From Clostridium sartagoforme (GTDB lineage: Bacteria; Bacillota; Clostridia; Clostridiales; Clostridiaceae), in NCBI RefSeq assembly GCF_004794105.1, contig NZ_SRYR01000001.1:310001-374000 (forward strand): a stretch of DNA of 64,000 nucleotides, in the 5' to 3' direction. Below, piece after piece: positions 55,686 through 64,000 of the stretch. The notes beneath the pieces are model-generated. The model made no database searches and was not told the DNA's origin. It worked only from the letters and a program-made list of their open reading frames with translations. The position numbers were made by a program, and so were the translations under genes. Every line of letters begins with the position of its first letter. Position 1 is the first letter of the stretch.

Positions 55686-56069
55686 ATGTCAGTTAAAATG
55701 TTGCATACTTGCATAAGGGTAATGGATTTAGAAAAATCTTTAAAATTTTATCAGGAGGCTTTAGGACTTATAGTAACTAGAAGAAAAGATTTTCCAGAGC
55801 ATAAATTTAGTTTAGTATATTTATCAAATGAAGTAGGTGGATATGAAATAGAACTTACTTATAATTATGATGTTGAAAAACCTTATGAGCTAGGAAATGG
55901 ATATAGTCATATGGCAGTAGAAGCAGAAGATTTAGAAGCTATGAGAGAAAAACATGTAGCTTTAGGTTACGAAGTAACACCATTTAAGGGATTACCAGGA
56001 ACAAAGCCATCTTATTATTTTGTTACAGATCCAGATGGATATAAAATTGAAGTAATTAGGGCAAAATAA
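55686..56069 (+). CDS. gloA: lactoylglutathione lyase / glyoxalase I family protein
   Basis: This is a 127-residue vicinal-oxygen-chelate protein. The start ATG 55686 follows TTAGGAGG. Metal-ligand pattern of glyoxalase I is present: H7 (KMLHTCIRV), glutamate in YEIELTYN, histidine in GYSHMAVE and glutamate in GYKIEVIRAK. It would remove methylglyoxal as a thiol adduct; clostridia that lack glutathione may use another thiol. The gene lies 72 bases before ldh and both serve three-carbon metabolism, though each has its own ribosome binding site and possibly its own promoter. Confidence 0.9.
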   Translation: MSVKMLHTCIRVMDLEKSLKFYQEALGLIVTRRKDFPEHKFSLVYLSNEVGGYEIELTYNYDVEKPYELGNGYSHMAVEAEDLEAMREKHVALGYEVTPFKGLPGTKPSYYFVTDPDGYKIEVIRAK

Positions 56070-56141
56070 TAGGGTCAATTAGATAATGCAATAAAAATGG
56101 TATATAATTGAAATATAATTTAAAGGATGAAGGTGAATATT

Positions 56142-57080
56142 ATGAGCAAAATATCAATAATTGGAGCAGGAGCAATTGGAGCAACCACAGCCTTTGCCTT
56201 ACAACAAAAACAAGTTGCAAGGGAAATAGTTATTAATGATGTCAATCAAGAAAAAGCCCTTGGAGAAGTTTTAGACTTAATCCATGGAAGCGCTTTAAAT
56301 AGTCCTTGTACTGTTACCTTAGGAGCTTTAGAAGATACTAAGGATTCAGATATAATCATTATTACTGCAGGTGTAGCTCAAAAGCCAGGAGAAACTAGAT
56401 TAGATTTAGTTGATAGGAATTATAAAATATTTAAAAGCTTTGTGCCAACAATAGCAAAGTTAAGTCCAGATGCTATTTTATTAGTTGTATCTAATCCAGT
56501 GGATATACTAGCGTATATGACTTACAAACTATCAGGGTTCCCTAAGGAAAGAGTAATAGGTTCTGGAACAGTATTAGATACAACAAGATTAAGAAGTTTA
56601 CTTGGGAAATATCTTGGAATAGATGGTAGAGTAGTTCAAGGCTATGTTTTAGGTGAACATGGTGATAGCGAATTTGTTCCATGGTCATCATTAACTATAG
56701 GAAATATTCCAATAAAAGATTTTTCAAATCAACTTTCAATTGAGTGGGATGAAGCAACAGAAAAAATTATTGCTGATGATGTAAAGAATGCAGCTTATGA
56801 AGTTATTAATAGAAAAGGTGCAACAACATTTTCTGTAGCAGCAGTACTAACTAGAATAGTTGAAGCATTATTAAAGGATGAAAAGACAATTCTATCAGTT
56901 TCAACATTATTAAATGATTATTGTGGAGTTAATGAAACATATTTAAGTGTTCCAACAATAGTAGGTAAAAATGGTGTTGAAAGAGCATTATCAATAGAGT
57001 TTTCTGAAGAAGAAGAAGGAAAGTTTGTTAATTCAGCTAAGCTAATGAAACAATATATTGATAGAATAAATGAAAACTAA
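56142..57080 (+). CDS. ldh: L-lactate dehydrogenase
   Basis: The enzyme reduces pyruvate to L-lactate with NADH. The 312-residue protein has the Rossmann motif GAGAIGATTAFAL, AGVAQKPGETRLDLVDRN (substrate loop arginine), VSNPVDILAYMTYKLSGFP and the catalytic histidine in GEHGDSEF. The GQKPGETR-like loop and VDR motif fit lactate rather than malate dehydrogenase. ATG 56142 follows GAAGGTGAA; an in-frame ATG at 56127 has no better site. A terminator follows. Confidence 0.95.
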   Translation: MSKISIIGAGAIGATTAFALQQKQVAREIVINDVNQEKALGEVLDLIHGSALNSPCTVTLGALEDTKDSDIIIITAGVAQKPGETRLDLVDRNYKIFKSFVPTIAKLSPDAILLVVSNPVDILAYMTYKLSGFPKERVIGSGTVLDTTRLRSLLGKYLGIDGRVVQGYVLGEHGDSEFVPWSSLTIGNIPIKDFSNQLSIEWDEATEKIIADDVKNAAYEVINRKGATTFSVAAVLTRIVEALLKDEKTILSVSTLLNDYCGVNETYLSVPTIVGKNGVERALSIEFSEEEEGKFVNSAKLMKQYIDRINEN

Positions 57081-57093
57081 ATAAAAAATAGTT

Positions 57094-57146
57094 AAAAGGA
57101 ACAGTAGATAATGAATCCAAAAGCCATTATATACTGTTCCTTTTTA
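57094..57146 (+). terminator. terminator after ldh
   Basis: AAAAGGAACAGTA pairs with TACTGTTCCTTTTT, with a 25-base loop. Confidence 0.85.
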
Positions 57147-57346
57147 ATTAACAATCTTTTAATAGCATTTATAGAAAATAAGTTTAATTTAAGTAAGGGA
57201 AAATAAACCACAAATGTTTCTTAAATGTTAAATTTTACTTGTTAATTAATTCATTAAGGAATAGCCCCTTCATTTTAGGTATATTTTAAAATGCTAAACA
57301 TATTATTATATAGTTATTTTATCAATTTTATATAGGGGATGATCTG

Positions 57347-58750
57347 TTGAAGAATTTTTATAATACTATTTTTAAAAATAAATTAATACGTAATTTAATT
57401 ATAGTTATATTCTCTTTTTTTATTATATACATAGGCATATCCATGTATTTTTCAAAGCACTTTTTCTTTAATACTATAGTAAATGGAGTTGATTTATCAT
57501 TTAAAGATAAAAATTCTGTAACTACTAGCTTTAGTAATTTTTTAGAGGAGTATAGTATTGAGATTGTAGATAGAAATGGTGAAAGCCAAATTATAAAAGA
57601 CAATATTTTAGAAAAGGGAAAGATGTTAGACTCTGAAGAAGCAATATTTAAAGATATAAAAAGTAAACAAAATTCATTGATATGGATAACTTCTTTATTT
57701 AAAAAGAATCAATATAATATTGATAATATTTATAGTATTGATGAAAAAGAACTATTAGATATAGTAAATGAGTTAAATGTCTTTAAAGGAGAAATTGTTT
57801 CCCCTAAAAATGTAAGCTTTGTATATAAGGATGGCAAATATGAAATAGTAGAAGAAGTATATGGTAATGAAGCTAATAAAGAAAGAGTTTATGAAGGAAT
57901 AAAAACAGCTTTATTAAATGGAAAAACATATATTAACTTAGATGAAGAAGGATGCTATGAAAGTCCTAAATATACTATTAATTCTGATAAAACAAAGGAA
58001 GTAGAAAAGGAACTAAGTAAGTATATTTCTACTAATATAACATATGTATTTGGAGAGGAAAAAGAGGTTTTATCTGGGGAGAGAATTAATAAATTTATTA
58101 CAGTAAATGATGATTTAGAAATTGAATTAAGTAAGGAAGAAATAAGACTTTATATTAAAGAGTTAAGTGATAAGTATAATACTGTTGGAATTACTAGAGA
58201 ATTTAAAACATCTATAGGTAGTACAGTTGAAGTTGAAGGAGGTTATTATGGATATAAGATAAATTCTGTTGCTGAAACTAGTTTGCTGACAGAAAATATT
58301 AAGAATGGAGCAGTATTAGAAAAGGAACCTTCCTATAGCCAAAAAGCCTTACTTAGAGGTGAAAATGATATTGGGGATACTTATGTTGAAATAAATTTAA
58401 CTAGGCAGTATATGTGGTTTTATAAAGAAGGAAAAATCATAGCTCAAGGTGGTATTGTTACAGGAGATCCTAGAAAGGGAAATTCAACTGAAACAGGAAC
58501 TTATATGCTTAACTATAAGCAAAAAGAAGCTACACTTAGAGGAGCTAATTATGAGGCAAAGGTTAATTATTGGATGCCCTTTAATGGTAATGTTGGAATT
58601 CATGACGCTAGCTGGAGATATAACTTTGGGGGACAAGTATATTTAAGCAATGGAACGCATGGATGTGTTAATGCCTCTTTATCATTAGCCAAAAAAATAT
58701 ATGAAAATATAGAAGAAGGTACACCAGTAATTTGCTATGAAGATAAATAA
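57347..58750 (+). CDS. L,D-transpeptidase (YkuD domain) with PG-binding-like region
   Basis: This is a 467-residue envelope enzyme. One N-terminal membrane segment (about 13-35) anchors an extracytoplasmic region of PG_binding_4/YoaR-like repeats (about 85-325). The YkuD L,D-transpeptidase domain (about 345-465) starts YVEINLTRQYMWFYKEGK. Catalytic cysteine is C440 in GTHGCVNASL. It forms or exchanges 3-3 crosslinks in peptidoglycan, which resist beta-lactams that target classical enzymes. The start is TTG 57347 with AGGGGATGA before it; no ATG is closer. It is a single gene with its own upstream region. Confidence 0.92.
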   Translation: MKNFYNTIFKNKLIRNLIIVIFSFFIIYIGISMYFSKHFFFNTIVNGVDLSFKDKNSVTTSFSNFLEEYSIEIVDRNGESQIIKDNILEKGKMLDSEEAIFKDIKSKQNSLIWITSLFKKNQYNIDNIYSIDEKELLDIVNELNVFKGEIVSPKNVSFVYKDGKYEIVEEVYGNEANKERVYEGIKTALLNGKTYINLDEEGCYESPKYTINSDKTKEVEKELSKYISTNITYVFGEEKEVLSGERINKFITVNDDLEIELSKEEIRLYIKELSDKYNTVGITREFKTSIGSTVEVEGGYYGYKINSVAETSLLTENIKNGAVLEKEPSYSQKALLRGENDIGDTYVEINLTRQYMWFYKEGKIIAQGGIVTGDPRKGNSTETGTYMLNYKQKEATLRGANYEAKVNYWMPFNGNVGIHDASWRYNFGGQVYLSNGTHGCVNASLSLAKKIYENIEEGTPVICYEDK

Positions 58751-58835
58751 TAAAATCAAAATAACAATTTATTAATAAAATGTTCTAAAAGAAAAGCAAT
58801 ATAAATAATATATTATATGTAAATAAGCCAGTTAT

Positions 58836-58956
58836 AATTGATAATGCATAATTGATAATTAATGATAAAACTCCTTCGGGAGTTTTTTATAAATAATTTG
58901 TTTTAGCAAAGACCTAGGAATTACATCAAAAATTATCAATTACTAATTATCAATTT
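58836..58956. repeat. imperfect inverted repeat around terminator, possible miniature element
   Basis: AATTGATAAT-type sequence at 58836-58866 is inversely repeated at 58930-58956 (AATTATCAATTACTAATTATCAATT). Between them is the hairpin ACTCC-TTC-GGAGT and its T-run (58867-58888). The arrangement resembles short AT-rich palindromic elements that recur in clostridial intergenic regions. Confidence 0.45.
58867..58888 (+). terminator. terminator upstream of the S8 peptidase gene
   Basis: AAAACTCC-TTC-GGGAGTTTTTT. It probably terminates the L,D-transpeptidase transcript. Confidence 0.9.
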
Positions 58957-58992
58957 GGTTTAAGAATTATAATTTCATAAGGGGGCTTAATA

Positions 58993-61900
58993 ATGACTAA
59001 TTTTAAGAGAAGGGTGATATCAACTGCTATCAGTATAATAATGTTATTTACATTACTAGTAGGGATAGGACCTTCTGTAGTACTTGCTAACAATACAGGT
59101 AGTGAAGATGTAAGGGAAGCATTGCTTCAAAAACTTCAGGGAAAAGTAGATTCTAGTGATATCTATAATAATATAGATAAGCTAGAAAAGGATAAAGAAA
59201 ACTTAGGATTAGAAAAGGAAGGAAACCCAGAGGAAAGGATAAGAGTTATTGTAGAACTTCAGGAAAGACCTGCTACTTTAAAATTAGAAGATGGCATTCA
59301 GCCAGACGAAAAATTAATTGATGAAGTTAAGGAAGCACAAAAGCCTATTCAAGAAGAAGCAGAAAATAAAACAGGTGAAGAAGTAAGACATACTTATGGA
59401 AACTTAATAAATGGTTTCTCTATGGATTTAAAACGAAAAGATATAGAAAAATTAGAAGAGATTGAAGGCGTAAAATCTGTAAGTGAAGCTAGAATCTATT
59501 ATCCAGATATGTCAACTGCAAAAGAGTTTACTCAAGCTACTACTGTATGGAAGGATTATGGATATAAGGGAGAAGGACTTGTTGTTTCAGTAATCGACAC
59601 AGGTATAGATTATACACATAAAGATATGAAATTAACAGATGCATCTAAAACTAAAATAAAGGAATCAGATGTAAATGAGGAAATTGGAAATTTCTTCACT
59701 GATAAAATTCCTTATGGATACAACTTTGCTGATGGTGATAATAAGGTAATAGATGCTTCGGGAAGTATGCATGGAATGCACGTAGCAGGGATTGTTGGTG
59801 CTAATGCAAGTGACGAAGAGGTAAATGGAAATGTAGGAATACAAGGGGTTGCACCTGAGTCACAACTTCTAGCTATGAAGGTATTTAGCAATAATAGTAA
59901 AGTAAAAGGGGCTTATTCAGATGATATTATAGCAGCTATTGAAAAATCTGTTGAACTTAATGCAGATATTATTAATATGTCATTAGGGTCTTCAGCTGGT
60001 TATAGAAATGAAGTTGCACCAGAGCAAGTAGCTATAAAGAATGCTACAGATGATGGAGTAATATGTGTTGTATCAGCTGGTAACTCTACAACATCAACAG
60101 CTCCATATATTATAGATGGAATTAGCGATGTTGGAGTAGTTGGTTCTCCAGGACTTGCTAAAGATGCACTTCAAGTTGCAAGCTCTGAAAATTCAAGTAT
60201 TACTTTACCGGCATTAACAGCTAATATAGATGGAAAAGAATCTATAATTGGATACACACAAGCTGATGTAGAGCCTTTAAATATTTTTAAAGATGATGAA
60301 AAGTTGTCTTTAGTTTTTGTTAATAAGGGTGCTGTTAGTGATTATTCAGGAAAAGATTTAAAGGGTAAGGTAGCGCTAATAGAAAGAGGAGATATAAGTT
60401 TTGTTGAAAAACAACTTTTTGCTCAAGATTCTGGTGCTGTTGCAGCAGTAATATTTAATACAACTCCAGATGAATATATAAATATGGCTACTGATCCTTC
60501 AGTAACTATACCTTCAATATTTATTAATGGAACTGATGGTAATTTATTAAAGGATAATGTAGATAAAGCTTATATTAACTTTAATGATAAGGTTGCAGTT
60601 AAAGAAAATAGTGCAGCTGAAGAAATGTCTGAATTTACTTCTTTTGGACCGGCTCCAAATTTAGAATTTGCACCACAAATAACAGGACCAGGTGGAAATA
60701 TATATTCTACATTAAATGATGATAGATATGGTAGTATGAGTGGAACATCTATGGCTGCTCCGCATGTAGCAGGTGCTACAGCCCTAATAATAGAAGGGTT
60801 AAAGGACAAAGGGATAACTTTAGAAGGAAGAGAGTTAGTTGAATTTGTTAAGAAGTCTATAATAAATACAGCAAAACCTCTATATGAATTTACACCTGTG
60901 AGAGAAGAGATTCCTTATTCTCCAAGAAGACAGGGAGCAGGAATTCTTCAAGCAAAATCAGCTATAGATAATAGAGTACTTGCTGTAGGAAAAGATAATG
61001 AGGCAACTATTTCATTAAAAGAGATAGGTGAAAAAACTGAATTTGAAATAAATCTAAAGAATTATTCAAATAGAGATGAGAAATATAAAGTTAAATCTCT
61101 AGGAGAGGTATTAACTGCTTTTGAGCCAAGCATGATAGGAGGTCCAGTTTTAGGTGGATATACAGATTTTGATGTTATTTTAGATGGAGCTAGTCTTGAT
61201 TTTAGCGCTGATAATATAACTGTACCAGCTAATGGAGAAGCTAAAGTAAAAGTAACTTTAAATATTCCAAGTGGTAGTGTTTCAAATAATTTTGTAGAAG
61301 GATTTATAAACTTTGAAGCGATAAATGAAGCTACACCATCTTTAGTAGTTCCATATATGGGTTACTATGGAGATTGGGCAGAGGAGCAAATAATAGATGG
61401 AGCAGCATGGGATAGTGATAATGTATATATGGTACCTAGCTTTGCAGCTACTAAAGTATTAGGAGAATATAACTATTTAGGTTTTGATGGAAAGTCATCT
61501 TCAGGAATTATAATAAATCCTGATAAGATAGCAATATCTCCAAATGATGATGAAGTATTTGATTCTTTAACACCTGCACTATATCTATTAAGAAATGCAA
61601 AAGAGGTTAATGTAGACTTATTAGATGAAAATAAGAATCTTATTCAAGAGAAAATAAATGGAGATATAGAGTTAAGAAAGAAGATTTTCTCTAGTGAGAA
61701 TGGAGATATTCCATCATTACTTGAAGGCTTATCCTGGGATGGAAAAGTCTATAATAAATCAACTGGAAATAAGGAAGTTGCTAAGGAAGGACAATATTAT
61801 TTAAATTATAAAACTAAGGTAGATGGAACAGATACCTTCCAAGATTTCATTATACCTGTTAAAGTGGATATTACTCCAATTAAGACTACACTAGAGTCTA

Positions 61901-63660
61901 GTGCAAATCCAGATCCGGGGAATTATGAACTTAAAATTGGTTTTAATGGAGAGCTTAAAGCTAATAAAGTTGAGGCTTTAGTATTATTTATTAACGGCAA
62001 GGAAGTTAGCAAATATAGTTTAAATGAGGATTTATTAAGTTCTAATTTAACTTTAAATAATGGTTCAGTAAATATAGTAGAAGTTGCAACTTTAGATAGT
62101 GCTGGAAATGAATCTTATGATAAGTATGAGATAGTTACATCAGATATTAAGCCAGAAGTAACAGTGGTAGATTTCCCTATAGGAGAAGCTCTTAATAATA
62201 ATGAATTATTAGTTAAGGGTGAATATAAAGGTAATGTTAAAGAAATACTTGTAAATGGCGAATTAGTAGACAAAATGGAAGATGGTATTTTTGAGAAGAA
62301 TATTATCTTAAATGAAGGATATAACGATGTTAGAGTACAAGCTAGAAGTAGTACTGGAGAACTATTATTTGATAAGGTATATAAGACATTCTGTGATACA
62401 GTAGCACCTGAAATTAATATATTTGAACCAATAGTTAATGATAAGGGTGAAGCAATAACTTCTAAAGATATTATTAAGCTTAAGGGTGAAGTAAGTGATA
62501 ATACTGAAGGATATAAATTATTTGTTAATGGTGAATATAAATTTAGTGTTTCATTAGATGGAGCTAAAGGAAAAGAAGATACTCTTAGAGACTTTGAATA
62601 TGATGTTAAAGTTAAAAATGGCGATATTATTACAGTAAAGGCAATTGACTTACTTGGAAATGAAAGTTCTAAGAAGATAAAAGTAATAGTTGATAAGAGC
62701 ATACCAGAAATTGAAATAGCTGGAGTTTCAAATGCTAAGGTTTATAATAAAAATGTTAAACCAAGTGTAGTAGTAACTCCTGACAATGCAAAGGTTACTG
62801 TAACTTTAAATGGAAGTCCATATAGCTTTGAAGAAATTACTGCTGAAGGAAATTATCTTTTAGAAGTTGTAGCAGTAGGAGAAAATGGGGTTGAAGCTAA
62901 GAAATCTATAAGCTTTGCTATTGATAAAACGGCACCTATAATACAAGTAGTTGGAGTAGAAAATGGAAAGCATTATAATTCTAATATCTCTCCAAAAGTT
63001 ACAGCAAATGAGGAAGCAAATATTAATCTTTGGATAAGTTATGAAGGAAGTGAATTGGCAGCTTATAATAGTGAAACATTAATTGATGAAGGAAATTATA
63101 TTATTAAAGCTAGAGCATTAGATAAAGCAGGGAATGAATCTATATTAGAATATAAATTTACTATAGATAAGACTGCACCTGTAATAACAATAGATGGAAT
63201 AGCAAATGGAATGAAGTACGATAAGGAAGTAAAGGCAGTAATTAAGAGTAGTGAAGATGGAGAAATAAAAGCTACAATTAATGATAATCCTTATAACGGA
63301 GAAGTTATAATAGAAGATGGTGAATATATTATTAAAGTAGTAGCAAAGGATTTAGCTGGAAACACTTCTGAAAAATCAGTTAAGTTTAGTATTAAATTAC
63401 CTGACTCAGTTATTATTAAACCAAATCCAACCCCTAAGCCAACTCCTAAACCAGATCCAAAGCCTGGTATAGGTGGTGATAAAGTAACTGATGAAAATGG
63501 TGGAGAAGATACAAATAATACCTTAGAACTAGGAAAAGGTAATTTACCTAAGACAGGAAGTGAAAATTACTATTACCTTATAGTTATAGCTATAGGAACT
63601 TTAGTAGTAGGCACAGTATTTATTCTTAAGAAAAAGAAAGTAGAAGAAAATAAAAACTAA
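58993..63660 (+). CDS. wall-anchored S8 subtilisin-like peptidase (lactocepin/C5a-peptidase type)
   Basis: This is a 1555-residue surface serine protease. After a signal peptide (to about 33) come an Inhibitor_I9 propeptide (about 70-170) and the catalytic domain: D202 (VIDTGID), H260 (HGMHVAG), N364 (SAGNST) and S586 (GTSMAAPHVAG). A protease-associated (PA) domain is inserted between N364 and S586 (about 400-525). Fn3-type A domains and then repeated Ig-like modules, several beginning DKTAP (from about 1000), make up the stalk. A Pro-rich KPNPTPKPTPKPDPKPG linker and LPKTGS (1518-1523) plus a membrane segment and KKKK end it. The layout matches cell-envelope proteinases and streptococcal C5a peptidases; it may cut host proteins or supply amino acids. 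Confidence 0.93.
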   Translation: MTNFKRRVISTAISIIMLFTLLVGIGPSVVLANNTGSEDVREALLQKLQGKVDSSDIYNNIDKLEKDKENLGLEKEGNPEERIRVIVELQERPATLKLEDGIQPDEKLIDEVKEAQKPIQEEAENKTGEEVRHTYGNLINGFSMDLKRKDIEKLEEIEGVKSVSEARIYYPDMSTAKEFTQATTVWKDYGYKGEGLVVSVIDTGIDYTHKDMKLTDASKTKIKESDVNEEIGNFFTDKIPYGYNFADGDNKVIDASGSMHGMHVAGIVGANASDEEVNGNVGIQGVAPESQLLAMKVFSNNSKVKGAYSDDIIAAIEKSVELNADIINMSLGSSAGYRNEVAPEQVAIKNATDDGVICVVSAGNSTTSTAPYIIDGISDVGVVGSPGLAKDALQVASSENSSITLPALTANIDGKESIIGYTQADVEPLNIFKDDEKLSLVFVNKGAVSDYSGKDLKGKVALIERGDISFVEKQLFAQDSGAVAAVIFNTTPDEYINMATDPSVTIPSIFINGTDGNLLKDNVDKAYINFNDKVAVKENSAAEEMSEFTSFGPAPNLEFAPQITGPGGNIYSTLNDDRYGSMSGTSMAAPHVAGATALIIEGLKDKGITLEGRELVEFVKKSIINTAKPLYEFTPVREEIPYSPRRQGAGILQAKSAIDNRVLAVGKDNEATISLKEIGEKTEFEINLKNYSNRDEKYKVKSLGEVLTAFEPSMIGGPVLGGYTDFDVILDGASLDFSADNITVPANGEAKVKVTLNIPSGSVSNNFVEGFINFEAINEATPSLVVPYMGYYGDWAEEQIIDGAAWDSDNVYMVPSFAATKVLGEYNYLGFDGKSSSGIIINPDKIAISPNDDEVFDSLTPALYLLRNAKEVNVDLLDENKNLIQEKINGDIELRKKIFSSENGDIPSLLEGLSWDGKVYNKSTGNKEVAKEGQYYLNYKTKVDGTDTFQDFIIPVKVDITPIKTTLESSANPDPGNYELKIGFNGELKANKVEALVLFINGKEVSKYSLNEDLLSSNLTLNNGSVNIVEVATLDSAGNESYDKYEIVTSDIKPEVTVVDFPIGEALNNNELLVKGEYKGNVKEILVNGELVDKMEDGIFEKNIILNEGYNDVRVQARSSTGELLFDKVYKTFCDTVAPEINIFEPIVNDKGEAITSKDIIKLKGEVSDNTEGYKLFVNGEYKFSVSLDGAKGKEDTLRDFEYDVKVKNGDIITVKAIDLLGNESSKKIKVIVDKSIPEIEIAGVSNAKVYNKNVKPSVVVTPDNAKVTVTLNGSPYSFEEITAEGNYLLEVVAVGENGVEAKKSISFAIDKTAPIIQVVGVENGKHYNSNISPKVTANEEANINLWISYEGSELAAYNSETLIDEGNYIIKARALDKAGNESILEYKFTIDKTAPVITIDGIANGMKYDKEVKAVIKSSEDGEIKATINDNPYNGEVIIEDGEYIIKVVAKDLAGNTSEKSVKFSIKLPDSVIIKPNPTPKPTPKPDPKPGIGGDKVTDENGGEDTNNTLELGKGNLPKTGSENYYYLIVIAIGTLVVGTVFILKKKKVEENKN

Positions 63661-63740
63661 GATTAAGTTAGACTATATTAATATAGATAAATAGATATAA
63701 TAGGAAATAAAAGCAAAACAGAGATAATGGTAAATATAGG

Positions 63741-63779
63741 GATAGGGTTTGAGTTAAAAGACTTAAATCCTATTTTTTA
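63741..63779 (+). terminator. terminator after the S8 peptidase gene
   Basis: GATAGGGTTTGAGT pairs imperfectly with ACTTAAATCCTAT and is followed by TTTTTT. Confidence 0.8.
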
Positions 63780-63845
63780 TAGATTTTAAAATAAATATTC
63801 ATGGGCAAAATAACTAAGATTATATATTAATTTTGGAGGTGCCTA

Positions 63846-64000
63846 ATGAAGAAGTTAGAGAATAAAATAGCACTAGTAACATCCTCAACAAGAGGAATTG
63901 GATTAGCCATTGCAGAAAGGATTGGAGATAATGGAGCCAAGGTTTATCTAGCAGTACGAAGACCAGAAGCAGGAAGAGAAATAGCCAATAAAATTATAGC
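63846..64000 (+). CDS. SDR oxidoreductase, resembles 7-alpha-hydroxysteroid dehydrogenase (3' truncated)
   Basis: The first 51 codons of a short-chain dehydrogenase are present; the window ends inside the gene. GGAGG precedes ATG 63846. The dinucleotide loop VTSSTRGIGLAIAERI is typical of the family, and the beginning KKLENKIALVTS with VYLAVRRPEAGREI resembles known clostridial 7-alpha-hydroxysteroid dehydrogenases, which oxidise the 7-hydroxyl of bile acids. The catalytic Ser-Tyr-Lys lies outside the window, so the substrate is an inference. It could instead be a 3-oxoacyl-ACP reductase-like SDR. Confidence 0.8.
   Translation, partial: MKKLENKIALVTSSTRGIGLAIAERIGDNGAKVYLAVRRPEAGREIANKII

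Overview
The window is low-GC, densely packed DNA with GGAGG-type ribosome binding sites, short intergenic terminators, T-box and TPP riboswitch control, and Gram-positive surface proteins with LPXTG-type anchors. Together with clostridial gene content (NanJ-like sialidase, TreB/TreC/TreR, CdaR-GlxK, S8 surface protease, a start that resembles clostridial 7-alpha-hydroxysteroid dehydrogenase) this points to a gut- or host-associated Clostridium sensu stricto. The species cannot be fixed from the sequence. No rRNA, tRNA, CRISPR array, insertion sequence or prophage was seen.

Layout: 1-1700, three small genes of unknown function. 1957-5904, a wall-anchored multidomain sialidase. 6083-7957, a Cthe_2159-like beta-helix lipoprotein. 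8204-15369, a trehalose/alpha-glucoside island (DexB-like glucosidase, treB, treC, treR, GH125 mannosidase) with a TreR-type operator. 15509-17120, a PadR-DUF2812 pair. 17257-18686 (minus), DUF4956 and VTC polyphosphate-polymerase-type genes. 18928-22325, a lipoprotein, an NlpC/P60 hydrolase and an ECF sigma/DUF4179 anti-sigma pair. 22347-24049, T-box and tyrS. 24347-28261, an RpiR regulator, alpha-glucoside PTS and GH4 phospho-alpha-glucosidase. 28518-30430, a tiny basic protein, TPP riboswitch-thiD and a small membrane protein. 30851-33730, cdaR, glycerate kinase and DUF3307. 33791-46924, a sugar ABC transporter locus with a BadF-type kinase, two SIS proteins, a DUF6259 hydrolase-like protein and a 1738-residue wall-anchored phosphoesterase. 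47250-54688, an MFS transporter, BltD-type and other acetyltransferases, an ABC-F protein with an attenuation-like leader, EcsC and a Tet/EF-G-like GTPase. 54824-58750, a lipoprotein, gloA, ldh and an L,D-transpeptidase. 58993-63660, a wall-anchored subtilisin-like protease. 63846-end, a truncated SDR gene.

The main theme is capture of host or dietary glycans. Surface enzymes (sialidase, phosphoesterase, protease) release substrates. PTS and ABC systems import them, and cytosolic hydrolases, a kinase, SIS proteins and an LDH process them. A second theme is envelope and translation stress: the PadR, ECF and ABC-F genes, acetyltransferases and L,D-transpeptidase.

The strongest candidates for undescribed biology are four. 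(i) The phosphoesterase/SIS/BadF/DUF6259/ABC locus, whose surface protein joins a catalytically dead copy of an alkaline-phosphatase-like domain to an intact copy and a metallophosphatase. (ii) A promoter motif with 11-bp-spaced direct repeats, with identical spacing to the -10, shared by the beta-helix lipoprotein gene and the distant VTC-DUF4956 operon. (iii) A three-codon leader ORF (M-R-M-stop) and mutually exclusive stems upstream of the ABC-F gene. (iv) Paired palindromes 20 bp apart upstream of the alpha-glucoside PTS.
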